Assembly (NCBI RefSeq): GCF_013373865.1
Contig: NC_050477.1
Span: 1,694,763-1,758,762 of the forward strand
Direction: 5' to 3'
DNA: 64,000 nucleotides
Origin: Monomorium pharaonis
Taxonomy: Eukaryota; Arthropoda; Insecta; Hymenoptera; Formicidae
How positions within the stretch are numbered: position 1 is the stretch's first letter; the number at the start of each line of letters is the position of its first letter. The notes beneath the pieces were generated by a model, which saw nothing but the letters and a program-made list of their open reading frames with translations, was not told where the DNA came from and searched no databases. Below, in pieces: positions 48,201-59,300 of the stretch. A program made the translations under genes and the position numbers.

Positions 48201-51200
48201 TATACCCTCGTAATGTGTTTCACGTGTGTATTGTCACAAGAAATACGATCCTTATGGATTATTCGGGTTAATAAACAGCTTTCTCTTCATTAGCGGGATT
48301 GGAAATCCTTTATTAATTCATAATGATCTCTGATTCTAGAGCCGGATACGCCAACTGTTTGCTCGATGAGCCTAGTAAAAAGATGGAGAGACAAGACGGT
48401 CGGTTACCCGGCGAAGACTACTCGGAGAACAAACAGTGCGAACTCGTCTTCGGGCAAGGATCCAGAATCTGTCCTCATATGGTGAGTGATGGTAAGTCGA
48501 AAACGTTCTCTTCACGCGTTTGATTGAGACGTATCTCAGAGAAAATGCATTCCGCTCTCTTGCTTATTTTGATTCGGTTCGGATGTCTTTGAATGTTTCA
48601 CGGATTCACGGTCTTTGCGAGGAATCGCTAACAATTGGAGATATTTTCTGTTTCGGGACACACGTTCGAGCTTGCTCCTGAACTCTTCTTTACTCCGTAG
48701 CGCTATACGACGAAATGTGCTTAAGAATTGAAGTAAATTGAGGGCTTGGTCGGTTACCGGCCAGGCAGTGTGTAGGAGACTGTGGTGCACCGCGCCACTG
48801 TGGGATCATCATCAACAGTGTCACACTCAGCACATGCCTTGGGCCGACGGCACATCTTGTGGCGTCGACAAATGGTGCCATCGCGGTGAATGCGTCTCGC
48901 GCAGGAACCTCGAGCCGGTGCACGGCCAGTGGGGCGAATGGGGCAGATACGGCGAGTGCTCGCGGTCCTGCGGCGGCGGTATCAAGCGGAAGTATCGCGA
49001 GTGCGACAATCCGCCGCCGACGAACGGCGGCAATTACTGCGTCGGCGAGCGCGTCAAGTATCGCAGCTGCGGCACCAAAGAGTGCCCGCCAGGTAGCCCG
49101 GACTTCAGGTAGGTGCGGCTAATATCTTGTATACGGAAGAGGATTGTATATGCACTAGCATTGTTTCCTTTACAGAGAAGAACAATGCTCGAAATTCGAC
49201 AACAACAACTTCAACATTCAGAATCTTGCCAGAGATGTCAAGTGGCACGCCAAGTATACAAGAAGTAAGATGATTTATATATACATCTCGTAATTTATCA
49301 TCTTTTTTGATCTATAGATTTAACTTCGTTCCGCTCTCCAACAAAGTTACGCGATTTATTTTCTAAACTTCTTTTTTTACAGTACTGCCGCAAGATCGTT
49401 GCAAACTTTACTGCCAAGTGGAGAGCAATCAGTATTACATGTTACGCGACAAGGTGATTGACGGGACACCTTGCGGACCTGACACTTTTCACATATGCGT
49501 TAACGGCCAGTGCAAGCCCGCCGGATGTGACCATGTCTTAAATTCGACGGTCGAACTTGACACCTGCGGAGTCTGCAGGGGTGATAATTCCACTTGTCAG
49601 AGGATTGCGGGCGCCTACAACTCCAGCGTATACGGTTATACCAGGATAGCTAAAATCCCTGCTGGCAGCAGCTATATTGATATTAGACAGCACGGATGGT
49701 CGGGCTCTCATAACGACAGTAATTACCTCGGTAAAATTTTTGTCTTGTTTCTAGTGTATAGTTTTTTAATTAACATAACATAAAAACATTTGAGCATATT
49801 ATAATAATAATATATGGAAATAGTATTGTTATAAAAAAAATTATACGTAAAAATTTATATTAATTCTTGTTTTTAATATCTTGTTTTTTTTTCTATGAAA
49901 GTTTATTTTGATTTGAAACAATTTCAACATATTACTATACAGCGTTGCGAATTGGGGAAGATGGCGAATACGTCCTGAATGGAAATTTTATGGTAATGCA
50001 TCGTAAGGTGATCGTGCACCCAGGCGTCACTATCGAATACAGCGGACCGGAATCGGTTGTGGAACGGCTGAACAGTTCCCGACCTATTGCCATTGATTTA
50101 ATTTTGGAGGCAGGTTCATTGTTTACATTTTGTAATTGCGTCACTTAGTTAAAAGTAGTCTTTCGCCAGAGGCAACTCTGCTCAATCGAGAATACGGAAT
50201 TCCAGGTATTATCCGTAGGGAATGTTTATCCACCACAAATCACGTACGAGTACACTGTACCGAAAAGAATTCTAAACAGTTTCACGTGGTTACTCAGCGA
50301 CTGGTCGACCTGCAATCGAATGTGCCAGGGTATGAAGTATCGTAAGGCTGAATGTAGAAGTACTGAGCATAAGGATGTGGTGCCTGACGCTTATTGCAAA
50401 AATGAAGAAAAACCGCAAGAAGAAAGTCAGATTTGCAACGCGCATTGTACATTACAGTAAGTAAGATACAATTATAAAAACAAAGTAGCAGTTACTTGAA
50501 AAAATTAAAAATTGAGTGAGATAGAAACAACAAAAGGAGTATGTATGCAATTTTATTGCGTATACTATAGCAAAAATTTTAATGCCACTTTATTCACGGT
50601 GACTTAAATTACTGAATTTATTTAAATCGCAGATGGCAGATTACTTCCATGTCCGAATGCTCGAATCACTGCGGCCCGGGCATGCGAACCGTCACCTCGC
50701 GATGCGTTCAGATTCTGCTGAATTCTTCACATCCTCCGCGACCGATACCGGCTCACGCGTGCTTGCACATCGAGAAGCCGAGCGAACATCAATCGTGCGT
50801 GGGCCCTTGCGACGACGCTCACTGGAGTTACAACGAATGGAATGCTTGTAGCGTGTCGTGCGGCGGCGGTATACAATTCAGAAACGCGATATGCGTTGAT
50901 TCAAACGAAAGACAGGTACGAGATGAGAATTGCGTCAGACAGGAGAAGCATCTCAAGAGGACGTGCAATCAAGAGGCTTGCCCGAAATGGGATCTGGGAG
51001 AATGGAGCTCGGTAAGAGACGCGCTATACAAAGATATGTGTGATATATTAAAACCAAATATTAATTTTATAATTATAGAGAAATAAATTTTAATACATTA
51101 GATAGCAAGATACTACATTTGCACTTTAAACATTTTTTTTAGTACCTTCTATAATAATAAAATATTGATCTATCACGCTTTAAATATCTTATCCGGGATA

Positions 51201-54200
51201 TTGAATAATGTTTATGGATAATTTGGATTAAAATGTTACAGTGTTCCGTAACCTGTGGCAAAGGAAAACGGTATAGAGCCTCTTGGTGCCAGGTCGAGAA
51301 TCGCGTGGTATCGCGTACTTTCTGCAGCGGTACACCAATCGTAACGACGGAAGTCTGTGACGCCGGTTCTTGTCATCAATGGCACGCCGGCGACTGGAGT
51401 CCGGTACAGTACATTGGGCAATTTTACGTGTACCACGTGCATTTAATGAGCTATTGGATTGAATGTAGTCTTTCGTTGTACAGTGTTCGGTAACGTGTGG
51501 CGAGGGAACGTCGCGAAGAAAGGTCGTTTGTAAGAATGCAGACGATTTACCGAGCGACGGATGCTCTGTTTCTGAGAAACCAGACACCTCGGTTACCTGT
51601 ACGCTAAAACCATGCCCTAGTATTGTAAGTTTGCATTGTAGTTATTTGTTGACAATTCTTTGCAACAATATATAATGTGATCGAATTACAAGAGACGCGA
51701 ATATAATACAACAAAATAATTTGCATAATTATTACGAGATAAAAATTAAAATTAGAACTAGAAAGTGTTTAAATTTGAATGAAGAAAAAACTGAAAAAAA
51801 AAAAACAATATTACTGTTCTAAACAAAAAGCTAAATTAACATCACACACGTAAAAGAAAGTTACTCTTTTTTTTTCTTAGAGTCTGCCGCCGATTACGTA
51901 TTCAACGAATTCCCAACGTGAAGATTTGTCCCCACAAGAAAATGAAATTGACAACGGTATTACATTCCACTCGGGTTACAAATGGCACATCGGATCTTAC
52001 GGAGAGGTAGGCTTATTTACTGTATTCAATATGTTCATTAGAATGTACAGCTTATTCATACAATTTGTATATTTTACATGTTCTTAAGTTTGCAATTTAT
52101 AATTTGTAATAACTCATATTATTTCGTCAATCACATATAGTGCTCAAGAAAATGCAATATTGGATACAAAAACAGAATAGTGAGATGTATATCCTCGGAA
52201 ACTGGAATGGTTGCGCCTGACTATTTTTGCGATTCTAATCAACAACCGATAGTCAGAGTCGCGTGCAATCGACACCCATGTCCAATGTGGAATACCGGCG
52301 ACTGGAACGAGGTAACATTTTTTATTAAAAATTAACACATATATGTTTATTATTAATATATAAAAAATATAATTATAATAATGTAATATTAATTTATATT
52401 AATACGTATAAAAATTATTTTCTACGTTATATATGAAAAATTAAATATGATATAAAATTATAGATATTATATATATTATCAGAATATCTTACGCGCAAAA
52501 ATAAAAATATACGTATAGTGACTCGTCTGACTAATGCTTTTGATGATTTTAATGATTTAGTGTGATGCGATATGCGGTATTGGATTCGAGCATCGTCAAG
52601 TTCGTTGTCAAAGTCATCGTGGAGAAATTTTGTCAGACAAGGAATGTAACGACGAACGACCAAAACACGTGCGACGATGTCAGAAAGAACCTTGCAGAAG
52701 CAGCCCTAAGAACAGCAGGGAAAATAGTTTGGAGTCTAACATCATTCGTAGGTGGCGAATGACTAATTGGACTCCGGTGAGTAAACTATTTTATATTTAT
52801 AGAAATTATAATATGAAAATAGAGTATTGTTTCTTGTTAACGAGAGTGTGTTTGTCGATTTCTTTAATTTCTAAATACTCAACAAATAAATCAATTATGT
52901 GAATAGCTAACTTAAGTTTTATGTAATTAAAATTTTATCAGGTTTTATCAGATTTTATTTTATATAAAGAATCAATGAAGAAAAGAAATAGACGTAAGCG
53001 TTTTAAAAATATTGACAAACGGAGCGTCGTTTTAGGAAAACCATTTTTAATAAACGGAATGGCTCGAACAGAACTTTACTTAATTCATCTTATTTTAATG
53101 AACCGTAAACGTAACATGATTCGGTGGAATTCTATCGATATTTGAACGTGTCAATATCGGTCAATATGGATGATGTCGAAAGTTAATTTTATCATCGCGA
53201 ATGGCGATGTGTGGCCAGTTTGCACGGAATCGAAATATTTTACAGTGTTCGAAATCATGCGGAACCGGAATTCAGACGCGAAGAGTGGAATGTACGATAA
53301 GAAGAGGCAACCATGGGCCGGAAGTACCTGTTAAGGACGAGCAGTGCTTAAGATTGAAATCGCGCAAACCGAAATCGCAGAGATTATGCCAACGCGTTGC
53401 CTGCGATTTTATCTGGCAAGAAGGCACCTGGTCAGAGGTATATACTTATACCTCAACCTTACGCCAACATTGCTACAATCACACCTGCTACTATGTCCAA
53501 TTGTACAAACATTTTACAACCTTGACGAAAAAAAAAGTGAAAAGCAAATTACACACGCACAAATATCGGTGTACAGTAAGAGAAAATAACGACTATTGTA
53601 GCGATGATATAAACAACTAATCCTAATTAATCGCACATAAAAAATGGGAAAATCAATATGATACCATGGTGAATTATACGGAAGATGATGCATGATACCT
53701 TGATAACCCACAGGATCAGATTCGTGCGAGACGATTCGCAATTTAACGTTCTCTTTCAATCGATGAACTTTCCTAATGCATGTTATGTTAATCTCACATT
53801 ATAATTATTAAAAATATGTACATAAAGTATTTCTCTTTGCCATTTAATGAGTGTAAAATTACGATATCTGATCACTAACGCACGTATAACTTGCACTCCG
53901 CCTAGCAAAAATTTAGGAAATATTTATATTTATACGTAATACTAATATCATTAAAATATTCTGGGAAGGTGAACGCTGAATATTATGCAGTCACCATATT
54001 GCACACAACATCGTACAACTACTAATTATTTATGATCTTAATAAAATGATAGTAAAATGATAATAAAATGATAATGGCCTGGAATATATTATAGATATAT
54101 TTCTATTTCAGATTACGCATGAGCATGTGTCTATTTTAAACTGAGTGCATAATGTATTATAATGAGAGAATGTATCTTATTATTTCGTCAAGCGAACCGT

Positions 54201-56312
54201 AGATTTAAAAATTTCAACAAAAATTGTATATTTTATTTGAATGAGGTGCACTATATTTGTGTCATACTCGTTACGAATAAAAATGCAATTATTTTTATAA
54301 TTAACGAATATTAAATTGTTAAAAGAAAATTTTTAACTACGATACATAATTATTCGTGATAATTTACTGATACATTCTTTTATTGTGACATTTATTTTAT
54401 TTTATTTTTATTGAGATAGGGTTATCGATGGAAATATTGTAATAATCTCTGCACGCTTACGTTTTTTTTTTTAAATTTCTTTTGACGTAATTTTACAAAA
54501 AATTTATAGATCTGTTTATTTTTCTACAAGTGTTCGGCAGATTGTGGCCAAGGAATACAACGTCGTGCAGTCACTTGTCATCGAGTAAATCGCTACGGGT
54601 GGATTGATCCAACTCCAACTGATGGTTGTCCGATGGATCAAAGGCCAGTCGGCGAGCAGATTTGTAAATTACGCGAGTGCAACGATAAATATTATTGGAC
54701 TGCTGGTCCTTGGAGAAAAGTAAGTGCAATATTCGAAATGCTATCGGTTTCAACGTATGTTAACTAACAATTATTAATAATAGTTGTGAAAAATTTCAGA
54801 ATAAAATTCAACATTTTATATTATAGTTTATTAATTTTAAGTAAAAATAAATCTATCAATGACATATAACAAAAATGCTAACTTTTTTCTTTCTTGTTTT
54901 CTTTATCTTTAATTTCATTTTTGCCTCTATATTTAGTTTTCTTTTTTTGTTTCTATAGTGCAGTCATCCGTGTGGACGGAAAGGTCATCAAATCCGTAGA
55001 CTTTATTGCCACGATGCAGGCGGCAAGAAAGTAGCACGGATTCACTGTCCAGCTGAATACAAGCCGCAACGAAAGCGTAAGTGCAATCAAAGAAGATGCG
55101 GCCCGGTCAACTGTCTTGAAATTCAGAAACGACTCAAAGTTACCACGGACGGTGAATACCCCTTGTTAATCGGTGGTAGAAATATGACGATTTATTGTCA
55201 CGCAATGTCGAGCACCGAGCCACGGGAATACCTGACTTTGCCGGCTGGTGACAGCGAGAATTACGCAGAAATCTATGACAAAAGGTTGGTATATTATTAT
55301 TTCAGTCTCGATGTTTGGAGCAGTAATTTCTAAAAAATTTAGTGGCTTCGTGCGACGTCCTGTAATGATTTGATTTTGATATATCAGATTAAGAAACCCA
55401 CACACATGCCCGTTTAATGGTCAAAGAAATGAGAGTTGCAACTGTGTGTCCGAATTGGGAACGGTATCTGGCAGAACAATGTTCAAGAGGGTACGCATAG
55501 ATCCGGCGACACTCTACATTATAGGTAAACACAATGTGTTCAACCTACATATATTTCATTTTGTATTTAATTTTTAGCAAAGCTTGGAAAATGCATTTAC
55601 GGCAATGGCCATATGTTTCGGAAAAAAATTAAGAATTTTTAATTATATGTTTTTCATAGCTATTACATGTAATTATATACATTCTATTGGAAATGTTTAA
55701 TGTTTAGCAAATGATTACACATTTTCGTGGACGAAGGGAATGCAACGTGTGGAGTATGGCAAAGCCGGTGATTGCTACAGCCTCACCGAATGTCCACAAG
55801 GACGTTTCAGCATTGATTTGAGAGGAACTGCCTTGGGACTATCGCCAGAAATTGCCTGGGTTAAGGAAACTTCGAACGCTTTTCTCGTAATCAATAAAAT
55901 TGTAAGTAATAAGTCCCTAAGAGAAAGGTACTTACAATTTTTGTTTTATTTATATTGCTACTTATTATTTTATAGTTATATCTTATGCGTACACATAATA
56001 TAAAATTGAAAACGAAAAAAATATGTATAATAAAATTATATATGTAATTTGTATTTTTTCAGTCGGGGAAAATTTTTTCGAGCTTTCTCTTAATATAATC
56101 GACTATAATAACTTAAATTTAATTAATATAAAAGTGACAAATTTTAATTAAATATGCAAAAAGCTTTTTCTGCATTAATATTATAATTTTTAAAAATATA
56201 TTTATTTCCTTATGTTATTTAGAGTAATCAACGAATCGTCGGTAAATGCGGCGGTTATTGTGGCTTCTGCAAGCCGAGGACGGGCCTAAAGCTGGACGTA
56301 TTACCTCCCTAG
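24503..56312 (+). CDS. ADAMTS9: ADAMTS9/20 (GON-1)-type metalloprotease, complete, 28 coding exons
   Basis: This is a secreted zinc endopeptidase of the ADAMTS family, in the proteoglycanase clade (ADAMTS9, ADAMTS20, nematode GON-1) whose members cleave versican-like matrix, assist cell migration and organ shaping, and carry a C-terminal GON domain. In the sequence, 28 exons splice to 5,481 nt (1,826 residues plus TAG at 56310-56312) with all phases consistent. Order of parts: hydrophobic N-terminus (8-28), prodomain with cysteine switch Cys288, furin-type RPRR 394-397, metalloprotease (about 400-605; HEIGHVLNMPHD from residue 551), disintegrin-like region, TSP1, Cys-rich, spacer, ten further TSP1 repeats, GON domain (from about 1625). 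Eleven TSP1 repeats in all, fewer than vertebrate ADAMTS9. The start ATG is the first in the frame of the hydrophobic leader. One intron (50110-50205) must be GC-AG. Confidence 0.95.
24972..25174. mobile_element. MITE family copy A (intron 1)
   Basis: The left end GGGAAGGAAAAAATTTACTGCTG and right end CAGCAAAAATTTTTTTCTCCGTG are imperfect reverse complements. Inside, TGGACCATCAAAGTAATT (near 25046) pairs with AATTATTTGATGGTCCA (near 25120), so most of the 203 bp folds back. It shares AAAACTTAGCTAAATA and the CATCAAAGTAATT core with copy B. No coding capacity. The target duplication is not clear. Confidence 0.65.
29426..29459. repeat. CT-rich microsatellite in ADAMTS intron 1
   Basis: A (CT)n run with CTTT interruptions inside a CpG-rich patch; GAGA on the other strand. 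Confidence 0.75.
31631..31698. repeat. (CT)34 microsatellite in ADAMTS intron 1
   Basis: A pure 68-base CT run, the longest simple repeat in the window. Probably length-variable; on the opposite strand it is a dense GAGA array. Confidence 0.9.
33521..33736. mobile_element. MITE family copy B (intron 1, 200 bp before exon 2)
   Basis: The left end CACAGAAAAAACGGTTTTGCTGA and right end CAGCTAAATCGTTCTTTCTGTTG are imperfect reverse complements 216 bp apart. It shares AAAACTTAGCTA and TTGGATCATCAAAGTAATT with copy A, in the same order and orientation. Non-coding. It ends 200 bp before the exon 2 acceptor. Confidence 0.7.
33937..43992 (+). CDS. ADAMTS9: ADAMTS exons 2-6: prodomain, cysteine switch, pro-linker
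   Basis: Exons 33937-34068, 34475-34635, 34862-34987, 42254-42446, 43776-43992. They encode residues 88-363. The prodomain signature is plain: VWDPHPQYEFTAFGRRFRLR, then HLGCFYSGSVDGD and MGSYFIKPTEHW. Exon 5 ends with RNCGVIG; Cys288 (codon 42434-42436) is the cysteine switch that holds the zinc in the latent enzyme. Exon 6 is a charged, probably disordered linker with acidic runs (YDSDDD, REEEEEYE) and an RERR site (residues 319-322, codons 43856-43867) that fits the furin minimal motif. Exon 2 contributes an Asn-Ser-Thr sequon. Intron 4 between exons 4 and 5 is 7.3 kb. Confidence 0.93.
39250..39280. repeat. (CT)15 microsatellite in ADAMTS intron 4
   Basis: A pure CT run, one of several in this gene; GAGA on the opposite strand. 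Confidence 0.85.
41951..42149. mobile_element. MITE family copy C (intron 4, inverted, next to exon 5)
   Basis: In reverse orientation to copies A and B. Its right end TTAGCAACGCCGTTCTTTCCGCG matches the complement of copy B's left end, and CATTCTACATAATTATTCTGAT matches the complement of the CATCAAAGTAATT/TAGAAG core region. The left end is diverged. About 199 bp, ending about 105 bp before the exon 5 acceptor. More decayed than A and B. Confidence 0.55.
43561..43584. repeat. (TC)12 microsatellite in ADAMTS intron 5
   Basis: A pure TC run between CpG-rich segments, 190 bp before exon 6. Confidence 0.85.
44371..47456 (+). CDS. ADAMTS9: ADAMTS exons 7-10: furin site and metalloprotease domain
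   Basis: Exons 44371-44578, 45633-45847, 46574-46726, 47307-47456 (residues 364-605). RPRR (394-397) directly precedes the mature start near ALPREYFIEIMVVADAKMV. The catalytic domain continues with YKDQSIGNPVSIAVMKIV, FCQWQKRNNP, HHDAALLLTR, CDTLGLAELG, then AFTIAHEIGH. The zinc-binding consensus HExxHxxNxxHD is HEIGHVLNMPHD. Its first two His are in exon 9 (codons 46710 and 46722) and the third in exon 10 (47320), so a phase-2 intron splits the motif; Glu552 is the general base. The Met-turn region is NVMSRMLDD and the domain closes with PWEWSKCSRHYVTEFLE. All catalytic residues are present, so an active protease is expected. Leu replaces the usual Phe after HEIGHV. Confidence 0.96.
45608..45621 (+). 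repeat. C14 run serving as pyrimidine tract before ADAMTS exon 8
   Basis: Fourteen consecutive C residues 10-24 bases before the exon 8 acceptor AG (45631-45632). It takes the place of the usual T-rich tract. It is also a slippage-prone and i-motif/G-quadruplex-capable run. Confidence 0.85.
46441..46510 (+). repeat. 37-bp tandem duplication in ADAMTS intron 8
   Basis: AGACTTCATCTTCTTACAT followed by a run of 9-11 T and AAG occurs at 46441 and again at 46478; a third partial GAGACTT lies at 46512. The duplicated unit contains a poly-T tract and lies 60-130 bases before the exon 9 acceptor. Confidence 0.85.
48340..50456 (+). CDS. ADAMTS9: ADAMTS exons 11-16: disintegrin-like, TSP1-1, Cys-rich, spacer
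   Basis: Exons 48340-48481, 48765-49108, 49176-49264, 49383-49730, 49943-50109, 50206-50456. Exon 11 and the start of exon 12 form the disintegrin-like region (AGYANCLLDEPSK, RRLWCTAP, MPWADGTSCG, KWCHRGECV). The central TSP1 repeat follows (WGEWGRYGECSRSCGGG, with a WxxW mannosylation motif). The Cys-rich region spans exons 12-14 (EEQCSKFDNNNFN, CKLYCQV, DGTPCGPDTFHICVNGQC, LDTCGVCRGDNSTC). The cysteine-free spacer runs from GAYNSSVYGYTRIAKIPAG to ITYEYTVPKR. These regions bind matrix and substrate in the family. The join of exons 15 and 16 needs a GC donor at 50110; the canonical GT at 50114 leads out of frame. Confidence 0.93.
50110..50205 (+). promoter_or_regulatory. Non-canonical GC-AG intron in the ADAMTS spacer
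   Basis: Reading through from exon 15 meets a TAG within 14 codons, so an intron is needed. Exon 16's homologous reading frame (VLSVGNVYPPQITYEYTVP) begins exactly after the CAG at 50203-50205 in phase 0. The only phase-0 donor is GAG|GCAGGT at 50110. The GT at 50114 is phase 1; its in-phase acceptors would leave introns of only about 40 bases. The result is a 96-bp GC-AG intron. Confidence 0.7.
50290..55100 (+). CDS. ADAMTS9: ADAMTS exons 16-25: array of ten C-terminal TSP1 repeats
   Basis: Exons 50206-50456, 50633-51011, 51242-51403, 51484-51624, 51881-52006, 52141-52311, 52561-52776, 53246-53437, 54531-54719, 54959-55284. Repeat starts in order: WLLSDWSTC, WQITSMSEC, WSYNEWNAC, WDLGEWSSC, WHAGDWSPC, WHIGSYGEC, WNTGDWNEC, WRMTNWTPC, WQEGTWSEC, WTAGPWRKC. 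Several keep the CSxxCG O-fucosylation motif (CSVSCG, CSVTCG twice, CSKSCG). From exon 18 on, introns are phase 0 and fall just before the first Cys of a repeat, so seven of the eight exons from 18 to 25 begin with a Cys codon. Exon 20 is a cysteine-free linker. TSP1 arrays anchor the family's enzymes in matrix or at the cell surface. Confidence 0.94.
53438..54530 (+). other. ADAMTS intron 23 (1.1 kb)
   Basis: AT-rich intron. A short repeated TAAAATGATAATAAAATGATAAT block lies near 54045-54075. No coding signal; two AATAAA-like motifs are not followed by convincing T/G-rich sequence. Confidence 0.6.
55100..56312 (+). CDS. ADAMTS9: ADAMTS exons 25-28: GON domain and stop
   Basis: The end of exon 25 (to 55284) and exons 55388-55524, 55708-55901, 56223-56312. 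The GON domain is the ~200-residue cysteine-containing C-terminal module unique to ADAMTS9, ADAMTS20 and GON-1 and required for GON-1-type function. Recognisable blocks: CGPVNCLEIQKRL, CPFNGQRNESCNC, FKRVRIDPATLYII, GKAGDCYSLTECPQGRFSID, RIVGKCGGYCGFC. The protein ends KLDVLPP with TAG at 56310-56312. The presence of this domain is the main reason for the ADAMTS9/20 assignment rather than another ADAMTS class. Confidence 0.95.
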
Positions 56313-59300
56313 TCACAGCCATCAACCTTTGGTAGTTCATCTATCTGTCCTATGATCCCGCGACTGTAAGTCACGCGGTGTCATAACCACCGATTTGCTT
56401 TAAATTCGATTAGTTTTTTAGTAGTTCCCGAAAAAAGTATACATATATATATTTTTTAAATTTATGTATACTTTTATTACTGGAGAGAGCGATACCGAAA
56501 CTTATGAACCGGCGATCGATAAGTAGAATGCACATGACACGATGTACAATCTATCACTGCCGTCACGCATGTGCGATATTATACAAACTGAAATTACAAG
56601 GTACAACTACGTGTTTATATAAAACCTGTCTCTAGAAAAAAAGAAAAGAGAGCAAATATTATTATTTTAGAATATATTTGACATATCTTTATAACTAAGC
56701 ATTTTTTTGTTGCAATTCAAATTTCTAACAGACATAACAATATCGAAATATATAACAATCATTACATAATTTCATATATTTGTAAAAAAATCCTTCTATA
56801 TGTTTGTATAAGAAATACACATGATTAATTTAATAAATATTTCAAAATTGCACTTTTAACCAAGCTATTGCTATTCGATTATGAATAATAAGTTTCTTTC
56901 GTATTCCTTCCGACCCACCGACTATTGCTTCCATTATACATTAGCGCATCAATCGAAATACAAACTTAATGTACTCAATAATGGCACGTATTCTACTTCA
57001 CGATTAATATTGTGCTCTCTTTCGAAGATCATACGATCCTACAGTTTGCTTTTATCGTAACGCACTGCCGTTTTCTACAATGCCCCATCGATTTTAAAAA
57101 CACAAAGAAGACATTAAGAAGAATTAATACTTTATTTTTACTATTAATAATAAAGTATTAATGTAATTGAGATAAGTATCTTGATTAACATCTTGATACT
57201 AAAACAATTCTGGTTTTTAGAGATATTCGAATTTATGATTTTTTATGTAAGTTGGACATTTTATACAATGTTTTCTGCTTGCGAAAAATGAGCTGTAGAA
57301 ACAAACTTGTAAAATTTATTAAACAAGCTGTAGGATATTAATTTTTCATTTTATTTGTATCGCGCGCGCATAGGAAAATATTATCCGTTTTATTTCGGAA
57401 GGTATCGCAATAATATTAATAGCACAAACATGTATAAAATGAATGAATTTACTAATAAGGCTCACGCGTGTAAAGTAGTTTGAAAATGGTATATGCGTAT
57501 ATTAGTTACTAACATAGTTTCATCTCATATCTAAAAGAAATAATATTTTTTATGGGATGTTACGAAATAATTTTGCAAACTATCTTTACTTAGAACGCAT
57601 CAATCCTATTTCTTTCTTATTAAAGGTTGTCTTGTCATTTTTTTGTCGTTTAACAAACGCAATGCATTTGAAGAGACTAACTAAGATTTAACTCCTTCTC
57701 TTAAAAAGTATTGATGCTTTCATTAAAAAGAATTGGACTTCAAGCTGAAAAAAGTAATAAAGTTTGTGAAAGTTATTTATTGACATTCTGCATTTATCCG
57801 CGTAATCCTTCTGATGAAGATTGAGCGTAAAAATCCGTTTTCTAGCTACGTTATATACAATCATATTATATTACTGAAGCAAATCCACAAAATTTGTACA
57901 AACGCCAATAATATTTATGCTATGAAATAGTGGTAAAGTCTAAGGAAAACTATATTGTATTTTATCGCATCCCGCCAACTTAAGAACGATGTCGGCGCGC
58001 ATGCGATACCCCGATTAGTCTTCTTACGTTAAACCACCAACAAAATTGGTCAGTACAATAAAACGCCTTTCTTTAACAATTGCGACACTCGCGTCACTTA
58101 GATGTGAATGTGTTAAAGTGTCCACTTTGCTGGACGCTTAATACAATTCGGATGACAGTTAGCTGTACTATATAAATACGTGTATTTTGACAGACTGCCA
58201 TAGTTAATATTATTATATATAGTATATATATATGTGTATACGTAATTGTTAAGCGTATAATCTGCCAGTCTTGGCCGCATTGTAGCATAATAAATTTTAA
58301 TCAAAGTAGCAATCATATAATTTTTTTCCTACGAAAAGTGTACATTTTTATTATTAAAGATAATCAAAAAATTTTTCACTTTTAACGTTTCCGCCCTAAG
58401 AAAAAAATTTCATGATTGCTATTCAGGACGGAGATAGTGCGATCTATCTCATAAGCGCGCGAGTACGAACGCATTTTTTTAAATAAGCATTTCCGAAGTG
58501 CTGAAATTAACGACGTTGGTCTCTTGCGGTTTCGATAATGTGTAAAAACTCTATGTGTAAAAGAATGCGATGTTTACTTAATTCTTGTATTAACGTTAGC
58601 AAAGTGGATGGTGCTGATTAGTAAATCGATAGCGATGTGATTACATCGCGCGTGTTAAAGCGGCGACATTATCTGGCGTATGTCTTACTTCCCTCTGAAC
58701 ATGCCGAGTTTTATGTGAGGCATATGGTGACTATTGTAGAGTAGTACGCAGCTCAGCACCTTTAACTCGATTTTGCAGAGAACGTAACTGCCGCAGAACC
58801 AATTTATAAGCGTGAAGAAAGGCACACTGTGCCGTAAACTTACATATCCAATATCGTAGGCAGCTAATTGGTCGGTTGTTGCTCGATAATTAAGCGCACA
58901 AAAGAATTCGTTGATCTACAATTCCATCGTCGACACGTGTATAATGTATATTAAAATGTCATAAGTGTTCTATTGCCTATTAGATGGGCACTTTCGCAAA
59001 TGCATCTTCGCTATCGTGATATACAGAGCCATAGAGTTTACGTTCTTTTCTTCGTTGATTTTTTTTACTTTATTAAGTTTTATAAGGAAAAATAAATGAA
59101 GGTAAAGTTATTCTTTAGTTAAAAATTTCAATAAATTTTAATTTACTTTTTCTAAGATTTAGTTACAGAAAGATATATAAGATTAAGAATGGTTAACAAA
59201 CTAAATTCCACTTTTGAATTAATTTCAGGAACCATTGGAAGAATGTGCGGTGCATCTATCTATTATGTATATCATGATAGTTTATAGAGAAATAAAAATA

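Noticed and set aside
50114..50205. Canonical GT donor at 50114 for ADAMTS exon 15
   Set aside because: It is phase 1, and acceptors compatible with the conserved downstream frame would leave introns of only about 40 bases; the GC donor at 50110 fits phase and family.
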